A DNA stretch of 64,000 nucleotides from Ruminococcus sp. (GCA_015066665.1 SVNX01000005.1:1-64000); one strand, 5' to 3'. Shown: positions 18,238-27,264, numbered from the stretch's first letter. The notes: generated by a model not told the origin, from the letters alone. Numbers and translations: made by a program.

Positions 18238-19879
18238 AGAAATGTTTAGCATCACGGAAATAGATCACATCTGTAAAGGCGTTCATGCCGATGTCCGTGT
18301 TGCCTGTGGTACAGATGAGATAGGTGTTCTTGTAATACAGCGGAATGAAGTCGAGGCTGTCGATGATTGCCTGCTCCGCCTCGCCGTAGAGCGGGAGGGC
18401 GTCGGAGAGATTTTTAGCAGTGGAAAGCTTCGGCATCAGAGCGGTGAAGGCTTCGCTTTCAAATCCAAGCAGTTCGGACTGCGCATTGAATGTATGCAGG
18501 ACATCGTAGCAGCTGCTTGTATCGGCGCTGATGGGATAGAGTGCAATACTGTAGTCACCTGCCGCAATGCGCTTGCGGAATTCGGTGGGCGTGACCGTTT
18601 CGATGCCGATGTAGTAGCCGAACAGATCCTGCCACTCCTGACAGAGGGCAAGCAGCGCATCGGTATCAGTGATTTCGCTTGACACCAGAATGCGGAAGGT
18701 GTTGAGGGAATACAGTCCCAGTTCCTCGGCGGCCTCGCTGAACAGTGCGGCAGCTTGTGCCGGATCATAGGGGAGAGCCAGCTGTTTATCAGCATAAAGA
18801 TCACGATAGGAACGCCCCAGCATGCGTGCGCCGGGAGGGATAACGCCATAAGCCACCTGCAGATCACCGCCCGTCTGTGCCGCAATGACAGTGCGGTCAA
18901 TGCCGCAGGCCAGTGCCGTACGGAGCGTATCGCTCTGCAATGTTTCGTTCTGTGGGTTGAAGATGAGTCCCAGCGTCTCTGCCTGCTGTTTGGTGACAAC
19001 GTAGTTCTTTTCATTTTCGTACTGCGTCGACCAGGTGTTTGTCAGGAGAATATCACCGGTGCCGGCTGCATAGCTTTCTTCTGCGGCCTGCTGCGTTTTC
19101 TGGATCCGGAAGGTCAGTCCGGCAGGGGCAACGGCATCCTTGTCATAGTAGACGGGACTTTTGCGGAAGGTGATGAAGTTGTCGCTGCCATAGGCGTCGT
19201 AATTCCACTTGGTCATGTAGAACGGGCCGTTGCTGATGGAGGTGTCGAGATCCAGTCCGTAGCGGCCGTTTGTAGAAAGAAAGAACTCTTCATTACAGGG
19301 CACGGCGCAGGGCTGTGCTACGAGCTTCGGGAATTCGGCATTAGGATATTCCAGCTTGAAAATCACTGTTTCCGGATCGGGTGCACTGATGCCGATGGTC
19401 GTGTAGTCCGCAGTACCGGCAAGGATGGCACCGGCATTTTTCAGACAGAGAAAGTCTTCTGCATAGGGTGACTGCGTTGCGGGATCGAAAAGCCGCCGGA
19501 AGGCATAGACATAGTCCTGCGCTGTGACCGGGACAGCCTGTTCTTCCGTCCAGCCGGTGCGGTACCAGAAGCAGTCGTCACGCAGATTGAACATGTAGGT
19601 CAGGCCGTTTTCAGAAACTGTATAGCTTTCTGCACCTGCAGGCAGCGGCTCGCCGGTAGCGGGATCGGGACGCAGCAGACCCTCCATGGTGTTGGCGATG
19701 ACCACCGCAGCATTCTGATGGTCAGAATATTGCGGATCAAGACAGTCCGGATCCTCGGACATTGTATAAGTGAACAGATATCCGGTTCCCGTGCTTTCCG
19801 TTTCGGAGCAGCCTGTGAACAGGCAAAGCACAGCGGGTACCAGACATCCGCATAACATGCGGGATAGGATGCGATTCAT
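18233..19879 (-). CDS. oligopeptide ABC transporter substrate-binding lipoprotein (OppA-like), orphan
   Basis: This encodes 548 residues, the normal size for an SBP_bac_5 protein. The start is the ATG behind AAAGGAG. The signal ends in the lipobox LFTGC. Family features include the early CLDPQYSDHQNAAVVIANTMEGLLR, split over the first strand and helix, DDCFWYRTG in the N-lobe, and the YVYAFRRLFDP region. It should bind peptides outside the membrane. No permease or ATPase genes are adjacent, so it must use a transporter encoded elsewhere or act as a receptor. It has its own promoter. Confidence 0.93.
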   Translation of the reverse strand: MNRILSRMLCGCLVPAVLCLFTGCSETESTGTGYLFTYTMSEDPDCLDPQYSDHQNAAVVIANTMEGLLRPDPATGEPLPAGAESYTVSENGLTYMFNLRDDCFWYRTGWTEEQAVPVTAQDYVYAFRRLFDPATQSPYAEDFLCLKNAGAILAGTADYTTIGISAPDPETVIFKLEYPNAEFPKLVAQPCAVPCNEEFFLSTNGRYGLDLDTSISNGPFYMTKWNYDAYGSDNFITFRKSPVYYDKDAVAPAGLTFRIQKTQQAAEESYAAGTGDILLTNTWSTQYENEKNYVVTKQQAETLGLIFNPQNETLQSDTLRTALACGIDRTVIAAQTGGDLQVAYGVIPPGARMLGRSYRDLYADKQLALPYDPAQAAALFSEAAEELGLYSLNTFRILVSSEITDTDALLALCQEWQDLFGYYIGIETVTPTEFRKRIAAGDYSIALYPISADTSSCYDVLHTFNAQSELLGFESEAFTALMPKLSTAKNLSDALPLYGEAEQAIIDSLDFIPLYYKNTYLICTTGNTDIGMNAFTDVIYFRDAKHFS

Positions 19880-19928
19880 GATGACTCCTTTTTGTGTTGA
19901 CACATTTCTATATTTCTTTACATCTTAT

Positions 19929-19957
19929 ATTATACCATCAGATCGTCCTTGCTGCAA
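19929..19957 (-). promoter_or_regulatory. promoter of the OppA-like gene
   Basis: On the minus strand TTGCAG (19957-19952) and TATAAT (19934-19929) are 17 bp apart. Confidence 0.75.
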
Positions 19958-20068
19958 CAGTTTTTTGAAAAAAATACGATTTGCCAATCTGTTTCATGAT
20001 AACAGGCCGGAATCAATCGAAAGCTTGCTACACTTAGTATATATTTTAAAATTTTCCTGAAAAAACTA

Positions 20069-20097
20069 TTGACAAAATGTGAATTCCGTGCTATAAT
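20069..20097 (+). promoter_or_regulatory. consensus promoter of the first pilin-like gene
   Basis: TTGACA (20069-20074) and TATAAT (20092-20097), spacing 17, TG at the extended -10. A 5'-UTR hairpin follows (ATGCCCC / GGGGCAT, 20112-20137), which could stabilise the message. Confidence 0.93.
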
Positions 20098-20172
20098 GAT
20101 ACTGTATATAAATGCCCCTTGATGGAAGGTGGGGCATCATAAGCAACAACGATGAATGAGAGGGAGACTACT

Positions 20173-20652
20173 ATGAAAACTGCTAAGAGATTCCATGGCT
20201 TCACACTCGTAGAACTGATTGTTGTCATCGCAATCATCGGTGTGCTGGCCGCCATTCTGGTGCCGTCCATGCTGGGTTATGTTGCCAAGGCAAAGTTCAG
20301 CAGCGCAAATTCTGCGGCAAAGACCATTTTCAATGCGGGCATGACCGCATGCCGTGAGGTGGAGGATGTATCGCTTGTTCCGACGGGTGTATATGCCTAT
20401 GATTCGGCACACAGCAGCCTGACCAGCGGTACCTATGATGCAACATTGGCCAACCTTGTGCACAAGTACTGTCCGGAAGCAGACGGCAAGTGCTGGGCCA
20501 TCAATATTGAAGTGGACTGTGTGACAGCATCCTGCTACCGTTCCAAGGAAACCGACCCCATCATTGGTACATTCCCGAAGCAGAATGCCGACAAGAAGCC
20601 CGGTGTAACCTACAGCGAAGCACTCGCATTTGCTGAGGACGGCACTTGGTAA
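20173..20652 (+). CDS. type IV pilin-like protein (prepilin)
   Basis: This encodes 159 residues. The start is the ATG behind GGGAG. A short basic leader (MKTAKRFHG) is followed by the class III prepilin motif FTLVELIVVIAIIGVLAAIL, so prepilin peptidase should cut after Gly9. The C-terminal domain has several Cys residues that could form a disulfide. The following gene is a second pilin, but no assembly ATPase, platform protein or peptidase is in the window. It could be a pilus, a pseudopilus or a DNA-uptake subunit. Confidence 0.92.
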   Translation: MKTAKRFHGFTLVELIVVIAIIGVLAAILVPSMLGYVAKAKFSSANSAAKTIFNAGMTACREVEDVSLVPTGVYAYDSAHSSLTSGTYDATLANLVHKYCPEADGKCWAINIEVDCVTASCYRSKETDPIIGTFPKQNADKKPGVTYSEALAFAEDGTW

Positions 20653-20721
20653 TTGTCATATCGCCTAAAAAAAAGAACCGTTTTTTGTGAATAGTGTGGG
20701 CTTGGAAATCCGTCAAATCTG

Positions 20722-20750
20722 TTGACAAATTTTGAATAAAATGGTATAAT
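20722..20750 (+). promoter_or_regulatory. consensus promoter of the second pilin-like gene
   Basis: TTGACA (20722-20727) and TATAAT (20745-20750), spacing 17. The second pilin can therefore be expressed independently of the first. Confidence 0.93.
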
Positions 20751-20790
20751 TTTAGTAAGGCAAAATCAATCAGATCGGACAGAGAGGTGC

Positions 20791-21426
20791 ATGAAGATGC
20801 GTAATCATAAGAAATTAAAGGGTTTTACATTGATCGAGCTTGTTGTTGTTGTCTGCATTATCGGTGCGCTGACAGCAGTACTGGCACCCAACATGCTGCA
20901 GTACTACAGATCCTCCCGTGTGAAGGAGTGCAATTCTGACGCAAAGCTTGTGTTCAATGCGTCCCAGACAGAAGTGCAGAAGCACATCAGCATGGATCGT
21001 GCCAATGCCAAGGACGGACTGTTTGCAGATAAGGTTGTCATTTACTATCAGGCAGATGGCACCATTCAGTTTACAGGCAACACCAATTATCCCGGTTACG
21101 GCGGTGCAGTTCAGGACGGCTTCAAGGATGCAGCAACCTGTTCCGATGTTGACCTCAAGGCTCAGATCACCGAATTCGTGAACAAGGTGAACACGACAGT
21201 ATCCGATGGTGCAAGCACAAACTGGGCTATTTATGTAGATCACTACATTGTAAAGTCCTGTGCTGCTTCCGATGTGGCAACCAGCAAGTATATCGGTAAG
21301 TATTCTGCGAAGGATGCATCCGGTTCCACACCTGAGGCAAGAGAAATGGCGGACGAGACATATGAAAGCTTTATGGCCGATACCGCAGAGCTGCTCGATA
21401 TTGCAAATGATTACTACGGCAGCTGA
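20791..21426 (+). CDS. type IV pilin-like protein, second copy
   Basis: This encodes 211 residues behind AGAGGTG. The leader MKMRNHKKLKG precedes FTLIELVVVVCIIGALTAVL with the conserved Glu at +5. The globular part differs from the first pilin and has few Cys residues, so the two are paralogues with separate roles rather than a recent duplication. The intergenic gap holds a full promoter. A strong terminator follows. Confidence 0.92.
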   Translation: MKMRNHKKLKGFTLIELVVVVCIIGALTAVLAPNMLQYYRSSRVKECNSDAKLVFNASQTEVQKHISMDRANAKDGLFADKVVIYYQADGTIQFTGNTNYPGYGGAVQDGFKDAATCSDVDLKAQITEFVNKVNTTVSDGASTNWAIYVDHYIVKSCAASDVATSKYIGKYSAKDASGSTPEAREMADETYESFMADTAELLDIANDYYGS

Positions 21427-21447
21427 TTCAATATGAAAAAACCAATA

Positions 21448-21474
21448 AAAGCCGGTCATTGTACCGGCTTTTTT
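21448..21474 (+). terminator. Rho-independent terminator after the second pilin
   Basis: AAAGCCGGT / ACCGGCTTT stem, 6-nt loop, then TTT. The next start codon is only 30 bp beyond, so the DHHW gene may depend on read-through. Confidence 0.88.
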
Positions 21475-21503
21475 GCGGGTTTAACAGAAAAGGAGATCAA
21501 AAA

Positions 21504-22922
21504 ATGAAACGATGGATGGCAGGATGGATGGCTATGCTGATGCTTGTGTCCCTTGCAGGATGCGGCGTGGCCAAGGAAACAGGTACGGACTCTGCAAAGG
21601 AAACAACGGTACAGGATACAACAAGAGAGGAAGAGTCCGAGGATACGAATGCAAAGGATACGGATCAGAAGACCGAGGCGGAGAGCGATCCCGAAACAAG
21701 CGGCAAGGATACGGATCCCTCTACGCAGCAGTCCTCTGACAGCAAGCCGGCGGGCAATCATACCGAGAGCAGTGAGGGTACAGGGGCACCTCCACAGACC
21801 GGTGCCAACACAAAACCCGCAACAAAGCCGAATACCAAGCCGACCACAAAGCCTGCCACTACCCCGCAGACAAACCCCAGCACCACAGCCGGCACTACGG
21901 CTACCCAGCCGGCAACCCAGACCGGCGCAGTGACCGATCCGACCGGCGATACCACTGTAATTCCCGTGCCGGAGCAGCCGGCGACCGATGCACCCGTGCC
22001 TACCGAACCCGTGACAGGTCCGACCAAGATTGTGGGCGGCTGCATGGTCGTGGACAGCGGTACTGCCAATGTGCGTGCTCTGGAGCTGTTTTCCAACAAT
22101 TTCAAGAATTGTGAGAAATACGCAGGAATCCTTAATTCCTACAAGAGCCAGCTCGGCGATGGTGTCAATGTGTACTGCATGGTCGTGCCGACGTCATGCG
22201 CTTTCTATATGCCCGAGAGTGAAGCACCGAAATACGGCAATCAGCTCGAGAACTATAACCGCGTTGCACAGAATCTCAACGGCGTCATCGGTGTGCCGGT
22301 GTACGGTGCCATCGAAGCGCATAAGAATGAGTATCTCTACTCCCGCACGGACTACCACTGGCAGCCGCGTGCAGCCTACTATGCTGCCGAGCAGTTTGCG
22401 GCTTCCGCCGGTGTGCCCTATGCGCCCCTTGAAACCTATACACCCGTGGAACGACAGGGCTATGTCGGAGCCTTCTATCGTGTGAATGGCATCAAGGAGC
22501 TGGCCAATGCCCCCGAGCCCTTTACTTATTATAAGCCCGCCAATCTCGATCAGATCACTGCTACCTATTATAATACCGCCTTTTCCGGCGGAAGGGTCGG
22601 AAATCTGTTTTTTGAAAACAATAGCATTGCTGCCAGCTATACTGTATTTGTCGGACGTGATGACTGCATCCTGCAGGTGGATACCAATGTGGACAATGAC
22701 CGTGTGCTCGTCATTTTCAAGGACAGCTACGGCAATGCTCTGGTACCGTTCCTGACGCAGTCGTTTGAGCGGATCTATCTCTGTGATTTCCGTTATTTCG
22801 ATCGCAATGCCGCTTCCTTCATCCGTGAAGTGGGCGGAACGGATCTGCTGTTTGCCATGTCGACCGTGGCCATCACCACCTCAAGCAAGATCCGTCAGGT
22901 GGAAAACAACCTCTGGAAATGA
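21504..22922 (+). CDS. DHHW/AlgX-like lipoprotein with Thr/Pro linker
   Basis: This encodes 472 residues, starting at the ATG behind AAGGAG. The lipobox is LVSLAGC. Residues about 22-175 form a Thr/Pro/Lys/Asp-rich linker that would hold the domain away from the membrane. The C-terminal domain (about 185-472) has the SGNH-like features of DHHW/AlgX proteins: TDYHWQP, providing the Asp-x-His pair, and IFKDSYGN, providing the Ser. Such proteins acetylate or deacetylate extracellular polymers. Its place after the pilins may be coincidental. The family is likely; the activity is inferred. Confidence 0.85.
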   Translation: MKRWMAGWMAMLMLVSLAGCGVAKETGTDSAKETTVQDTTREEESEDTNAKDTDQKTEAESDPETSGKDTDPSTQQSSDSKPAGNHTESSEGTGAPPQTGANTKPATKPNTKPTTKPATTPQTNPSTTAGTTATQPATQTGAVTDPTGDTTVIPVPEQPATDAPVPTEPVTGPTKIVGGCMVVDSGTANVRALELFSNNFKNCEKYAGILNSYKSQLGDGVNVYCMVVPTSCAFYMPESEAPKYGNQLENYNRVAQNLNGVIGVPVYGAIEAHKNEYLYSRTDYHWQPRAAYYAAEQFAASAGVPYAPLETYTPVERQGYVGAFYRVNGIKELANAPEPFTYYKPANLDQITATYYNTAFSGGRVGNLFFENNSIAASYTVFVGRDDCILQVDTNVDNDRVLVIFKDSYGNALVPFLTQSFERIYLCDFRYFDRNAASFIREVGGTDLLFAMSTVAITTSSKIRQVENNLWK

Positions 22923-22932
22923 TATAATGTGT

Positions 22933-22959
22933 AAAGCCGTGGAAAACCCACGGCTTTTT
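22933..22959 (+). terminator. Rho-independent terminator after the DHHW lipoprotein
   Basis: A 10-bp stem AAAGCCGTGG / CCACGGCTTT with a short loop runs into TT and then TTTTTCACA. Confidence 0.9.
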
Positions 22960-23467
22960 CACATTGTTTTCCACGATGTCTGTCTGCAAGTCCGACAAAA
23001 ATGGCGTGCACTGACGTTCAAAATTTGTTTTTTCCCATTTTCGACAGAAAAATGTGGAGAACACCCCCTTTCGCAGGACTTTGGACGGTGGAGAACGGGG
23101 GAATGTGTGAAAAGTTTTTCACAATGCGGGACCATGGGAGGGGATCGGTCAAATGTTCGGAAAAACAAAAAATCACAAGGTTTTTTCCTGATTTTTCCTG
23201 ACTCGAAAAAAGGCGAAACAAGGAGAAAAATCAGTGCAAAACAGATGTTTCTTCGAAATGTGTTTTTTTCGTACTACAAAATGTAATTGCATGTCGGCTT
23301 TTTTTCAACAAAGGCGAAAAAACCCCGTGGTCACGCTTCTTTTCCACCAATTCCACAGAGTTTTCCACAAATGCGGCGTGGGCAAAACATGGAATCCACA
23401 TCATTCTCCACACGGCTGTGGAAAAACGGGTGGAAAACCAGGAATACAGCTTGTATATTGTGGAAAA
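22955..23467. other. gene-free region with clustered DnaA-box-like sites
   Basis: About 550 bp between a terminator and the next gene carries no convincing gene. Five sites fit TTWTNCACA exactly: 22955-22963 and 23115-23123, 23361-23369 (plus), 23417-23425 and 23459-23467 (minus). About seven more have one mismatch (22967, 23053, 23106, 23340, 23349, 23404, 23429). The centre (23160-23320) is AT-rich. A perfect palindrome TGTGAAAA-GT-TTTTCACA lies at 23106-23123. Possible roles are DnaA titration, replication control or an origin-like element. dnaA, dnaN and rpmH are not nearby. Confidence 0.5.
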
Positions 23468-23512
23468 CATCAGCCCATGATAGGAATAAATACGATGAGG
23501 GAGGCGTACGCA

Positions 23513-23764
23513 GTGGTCAAGGGCGTGAATAAAAAGGTGATTGAGATCAATCAGCCGGACAGTGTATATTTTGAACGGGCGGTGCTGTATCTCCGGCCGG
23601 AGATTGCAGAAGTGCCGCTGCATGAGGTGCAGCGGGAGGCGGCGGGCTATCTGCCGCAGCAGGGCAGCCGGATGAAACGCCGCCTGCGCAGCTGGCTGCT
23701 CTACCTGCTGGGACTGGGGACAGCGGCAGCTGTGTGGGGCATAACGGAATGTCTGATCCTGTGA
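23513..23764 (+). CDS. small single-helix membrane protein, hypothetical
   Basis: This encodes 83 residues, using a GTG seven bases after GGGAGG; upstream in-frame ATG codons lack a ribosome site. The N-terminal 45 residues (VKGVNKKVIEINQ, then YFERAVLYLRPE) look like a small alpha/beta unit. A basic stretch (MKRRLR) is followed by one membrane helix (about 60-80). Similar short proteins occur in other Clostridia, as I recall, without known function. A terminator follows. Confidence 0.7.
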   Translation: MVKGVNKKVIEINQPDSVYFERAVLYLRPEIAEVPLHEVQREAAGYLPQQGSRMKRRLRSWLLYLLGLGTAAAVWGITECLIL

Positions 23765-23769
23765 GAGAT

Positions 23770-23799
23770 GGCAGAGCATGGAAATGCTCTGCCGTTTTT
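23770..23799 (+). terminator. Rho-independent terminator
   Basis: GGCAGAGCAT / ATGCTCTGCC, a perfect 10-bp stem with a GGAA loop, followed by GTTTTT. Confidence 0.93.
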
Positions 23800-23865
23800 G
23801 TTTGTTTTATCAAAATACGGTCAGAAATCGGCCGTATAATTTCAATGGGAATCGTCGGAAAGTAC

Positions 23866-23894
23866 TTGTATTTCCGGTGGGAGCATGGTATAAT
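23866..23894 (+). promoter_or_regulatory. promoter of the rlmB operon
   Basis: TTGTAT (23866-23871) and TATAAT (23889-23894) are 17 bp apart. No other clear promoter appears before 34253, so it may drive seven genes. Confidence 0.78.
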
Positions 23895-23944
23895 ATAAAG
23901 TGGACAATAATCGAAAAACGGAAGCAAAAAAGAAAGGTGAGACT

Positions 23945-24694
23945 ATGGCAAGAAATGAGAATACCACTCCTGAAAAGGAGAATATGATTATCGGAAGAAA
24001 TCCTGTCCGTGAAGCTCTGCTGAGCGGTCAGCCCATTGATACAGTATATGTCAGCGGCGGTGCAGGCTTGCACGAGCTGCGTGAAATGGCACAGCAGGCC
24101 GGTGCCGTTGTCAAGACCGTAAGTGATCAGAAGCTCTCCCAGATGGCAGGGGGCGGCGTGCATCAGGGCGTGGTGGCCTTTGGCGCATGTGCATCCTATG
24201 TCAGTGTGGAGGATCTGCTTGCGGCGGCCGAGCAGAAGGGAAAGGCCCCCTTCATCATCATCTGTGACGAGATCGAGGATCCGCACAATCTCGGTGCCAT
24301 CATCCGTACTGCTGAGGCAGCCGGTGCTGACGGCATCATTATCCCGAAGCGACGCAGTGCGATGCTGACGCCGACCGTACATAAGACCTCCGCCGGTGCG
24401 GCAAGCTGGCTGCCCGTGGCACGCGTGCCCAATCTGGCTGCTGCCATCGACATGCTGAAGAAGGCAGGCGTGTGGATCTATGGCACGGATATGCACGGCA
24501 GCATGTATACCGAAACGAATTTTGACGGTGCCGTGGCACTGGTCATCGGTTCCGAAGGTTTTGGTATGAGCCGTCTGATCAAAGAAAAATGTGATTTCCT
24601 TGTCAAGCTGCCGATGCTCGGGAAGATTACTTCCCTGAATGCATCCGTGGCAGCGGGCATTTTCATGTATGAAGTTGTACGCCAGAGAGGATAG
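23945..24694 (+). CDS. rlmB: 23S rRNA 2'-O-methyltransferase, TrmH/RlmB family
   Basis: This encodes 249 residues behind AAAGGTG. An N-terminal substrate-binding domain (IIGRNPVREALLSG) is followed by a SPOUT domain with the three TrmH-family motifs: DPHNLGAIIRTAEAAG, LVIGSEGFGMSR, and the knotted C-terminal KITSLNASVAAGIFMYE. RlmB methylates the ribose of G2251 in the 23S peptidyl-transferase loop using SAM. It heads a long plus-strand gene run. RlmB and TrmH paralogues are hard to separate by eye, so the exact nucleotide is less certain. Confidence 0.92.
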   Translation: MARNENTTPEKENMIIGRNPVREALLSGQPIDTVYVSGGAGLHELREMAQQAGAVVKTVSDQKLSQMAGGGVHQGVVAFGACASYVSVEDLLAAAEQKGKAPFIIICDEIEDPHNLGAIIRTAEAAGADGIIIPKRRSAMLTPTVHKTSAGAASWLPVARVPNLAAAIDMLKKAGVWIYGTDMHGSMYTETNFDGAVALVIGSEGFGMSRLIKEKCDFLVKLPMLGKITSLNASVAAGIFMYEVVRQRG

Positions 24695-24709
24695 GAGAGG
24701 CGCAGAGAA

Positions 24710-27247
24710 ATGGGAAGACAAAACATTACACTGGAGGATATTCTGAACGAGTATTCTCCCGTTCAGGAGAAAAAGAAGGAAACGCCCCCTGCGGTGTCCG
24801 CATCTGCCCCCACGGCAGCACCCCCGCGGCCTGCAGCTGTGCAGAAGCCTGCGGTGCAGGAAGAGAAGAAAACTGATTTTGAGGCGGAGTTTGCTGCGGC
24901 AGCCGCACAGGGCAAGGCTGCGGAAAAGCCCTACCAGAGCCAGAACCAGCGGCAGAATGCCATGGATCTGAACCGGACGAAGGTTTCCTTCATCCAGTCG
25001 GCGGCCATGGAGATCGATCCCATGCCCATGCGTGTGAATCGCCCTTCCAGACAGAAGCCCGCTGAAGAGACCCGTGCAGCGGCTCCCGTGATCAGCGATA
25101 CCCCCAAGATTCGCCGGATGAGTGATTCCACAAGAGCCCGTGAGCTTGAAAAACGCAAGAAAAAGAAGAAGCACGGCCGTTTGGATGATGAGTCCTATAC
25201 ATATGACAGGGAGCGTCCGGAGGGCGAGTACCTCTATACACAGGTGCACGGTGCCAAGAAGATACGCAATCGTAAGAAGCATACGGTCGATATGACCGCC
25301 GCCGGTACGGAAACACTTCATCTGGATGTACCGGATATCGTCAAGGTAGCACAGCAGTCGGCTGTGGAACCGGTGGAGGCTGTGGATGTCCCGCCGGCAC
25401 CCCGTGCAGAGGTGACCAGCATCAACCTCAGCTCCGGCAACGATGCCATTGATCCGGCATCCCTCGATATCAGCATTACCCGCACGCCCGAGGAAGCGGA
25501 GGCCGAAACCATGCGCCGTCAGCAGATGAAGGACAGCATGGAGCTTGAGGATGTGGCCGATATCCGTGAGGATATTGCGGAGCTGCGCAATGCAATCGGT
25601 TTCCGTGTGATGATGCTGATCCTGACACTGCTCATCAGCGGCTATGTCGCCACGGGCAGCCTGTTCCATGTGACCTGGATCGAGAACCTTGCGGCCTGGA
25701 TGGTCGCTGCACTGCAGACACTGCTGGGCTTTGCCTCCGCTGTGATCTGCTTCCCTGTGCTGAAGAACGGCTTCAAGCGTCTTGTAACCTTCAAGGCCGA
25801 TACCGATACCCTGGCGGCTGTGGCACTGAGCGGTGCACTGGCCTCCGCCTTTGTCAGCTGGATCCAGTCCGGCTCTCTGGAGGACGGCGAGATTTTTCAG
25901 CTGTACATGCCCTGTGCCATCCTGATCCTGCTGCTTCATTCCGTGGGCAAGCTGCTGATCGTCAGTCGTGAGGAAACCAACCTGAAGCTTGCTTCACGCA
26001 AATTCAGCTGCCACGGCATGACAATCGTGGAGCATGAGCAGCGTGCCGAGGCAATCACCCGCGGTGTGCTGGGCGATTTCCCGATTCTGGCAACCATGCG
26101 CCGGATGAACTTCATGACGGATTTCCGCAGATACACCTATTCGGCCGATATTGCCGATCAGTTCTGCCATATTGCTGCCCCCCTGAGTCTGGCGGCAGCA
26201 GCCGTGATTGCCATTGGCCTGACCCTGCTCAAGGCTGAAACACTGGCCTATGGACTGACACTGTTCACCATGGTGGCCTGTGCCTGCGGCTGTGCGGCAA
26301 TTACATTCGTTGCCAATCTCCCGCTCTTCAATGCCACCCGTCAGCTCTCCCGCAGCGGTGCGCTGATGCTGGGCTACCAGAGTGTGGATGATTTCTATGA
26401 TACCAATTCCATGATGCTCGATGCAACCGCCCTCTTCCCGGATGGCTCTGTAAAGCTCGCCGGCATGAAGGTGTTCAACGATACCAAGATGGAGGAAACC
26501 CTCCTTTCCGCTGCAAGCCTTGCCCGCCATGCGGACAGCGTCTTCAGCAGCATTTTCAATGAAGTGCTTGCCGGCAAGGAACAGAAGCTCTATCCCGTGG
26601 AGAATTTTGTGTATGAAGATGCCATGGGTCTGTGCGGCTGGATCAACAACCGCCGTGTGCTTCTGGGTAATCGTGAGCTGATGGTCAGCCACAATATTGA
26701 AGGCATTCCGTCCCGCACCCGTGAGGCGGAGATGGTCGGCGCCGGCCGTGAGGGCATTTATCTCTCCGTTTCCGGCAATCTGTCCGCACTCTTCCTTGTG
26801 GAGCTGAAGGCCGACCGTACCACCAAGGCATGGGTCAAGCAGGCTGCACGCAATAATCTGTGCATCATCCTGCGCAGTGTGGATGCCATGATCACGCTGC
26901 GCCGTGTGAGCGAGCTGTTTGATGTGCCGCAGGATATGTTCAAGATCATTCCCGCAAAAATGCATGCGGATTTCAAGGCCGAAACTGCGCCTGCTGAGAA
27001 TCTGAGCGCTTCCATGGCGTGCGATGGCAGCTTCACCGGTATGGCACAGCTGATCATCGGTGCCAAGCGTGTCCGCAAGGCCGCTGTAACCGGTATTTTT
27101 GTGCAGGCCTTCTCCATCCTGCTTGGCATTGCCATTGTGCTGATGGAGGCCGTGGTCGGCATTGGCCTGACCCCGTTCTGGATGCTGATCTGTCAGGCCG
27201 CAGTGGCAATTGTGACGCTTCTGCTTGTGCATATCCGCCGTATCTAA
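24710..27247 (+). CDS. degenerate P1B-type ATPase-like membrane protein (pseudo-ATPase)
   Basis: This encodes 845 residues behind AGGAGAGG. Residues 1 to about 290 are disordered, rich in Pro, Ala and charge. The rest follows the order of a heavy-metal P-type ATPase from the membrane helices to the C-terminus. The helix motif normally reading CPC reads CAC. The DKTGT phosphorylation loop reads DATAL (D571 kept). The N-domain VLLGNRELM is kept, while TGD reads SVD and GDGxND reads CDGSFT. It is intact and full length, so loss of ATP hydrolysis looks selected rather than decay. Followed by the LCP gene, it may act as a sensor or scaffold for the wall. Confidence 0.82.
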   Translation: MGRQNITLEDILNEYSPVQEKKKETPPAVSASAPTAAPPRPAAVQKPAVQEEKKTDFEAEFAAAAAQGKAAEKPYQSQNQRQNAMDLNRTKVSFIQSAAMEIDPMPMRVNRPSRQKPAEETRAAAPVISDTPKIRRMSDSTRARELEKRKKKKKHGRLDDESYTYDRERPEGEYLYTQVHGAKKIRNRKKHTVDMTAAGTETLHLDVPDIVKVAQQSAVEPVEAVDVPPAPRAEVTSINLSSGNDAIDPASLDISITRTPEEAEAETMRRQQMKDSMELEDVADIREDIAELRNAIGFRVMMLILTLLISGYVATGSLFHVTWIENLAAWMVAALQTLLGFASAVICFPVLKNGFKRLVTFKADTDTLAAVALSGALASAFVSWIQSGSLEDGEIFQLYMPCAILILLLHSVGKLLIVSREETNLKLASRKFSCHGMTIVEHEQRAEAITRGVLGDFPILATMRRMNFMTDFRRYTYSADIADQFCHIAAPLSLAAAAVIAIGLTLLKAETLAYGLTLFTMVACACGCAAITFVANLPLFNATRQLSRSGALMLGYQSVDDFYDTNSMMLDATALFPDGSVKLAGMKVFNDTKMEETLLSAASLARHADSVFSSIFNEVLAGKEQKLYPVENFVYEDAMGLCGWINNRRVLLGNRELMVSHNIEGIPSRTREAEMVGAGREGIYLSVSGNLSALFLVELKADRTTKAWVKQAARNNLCIILRSVDAMITLRRVSELFDVPQDMFKIIPAKMHADFKAETAPAENLSASMACDGSFTGMAQLIIGAKRVRKAAVTGIFVQAFSILLGIAIVLMEAVVGIGLTPFWMLICQAAVAIVTLLLVHIRRI

Positions 27248-27264
27248 AGAAAGGATGAACCGCC

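Noticed and set aside
20101..20172. A riboswitch in the first pilin leader
   Set aside because: Only one short hairpin (20112-20137) is visible; the leader is too short for known aptamers.
23001..23510. Small frames (60-90 codons) inside the DnaA-box-like region
   Set aside because: They overlap on both strands, lack ribosome sites and their residues just reflect the repeated TTTTCCAC words.
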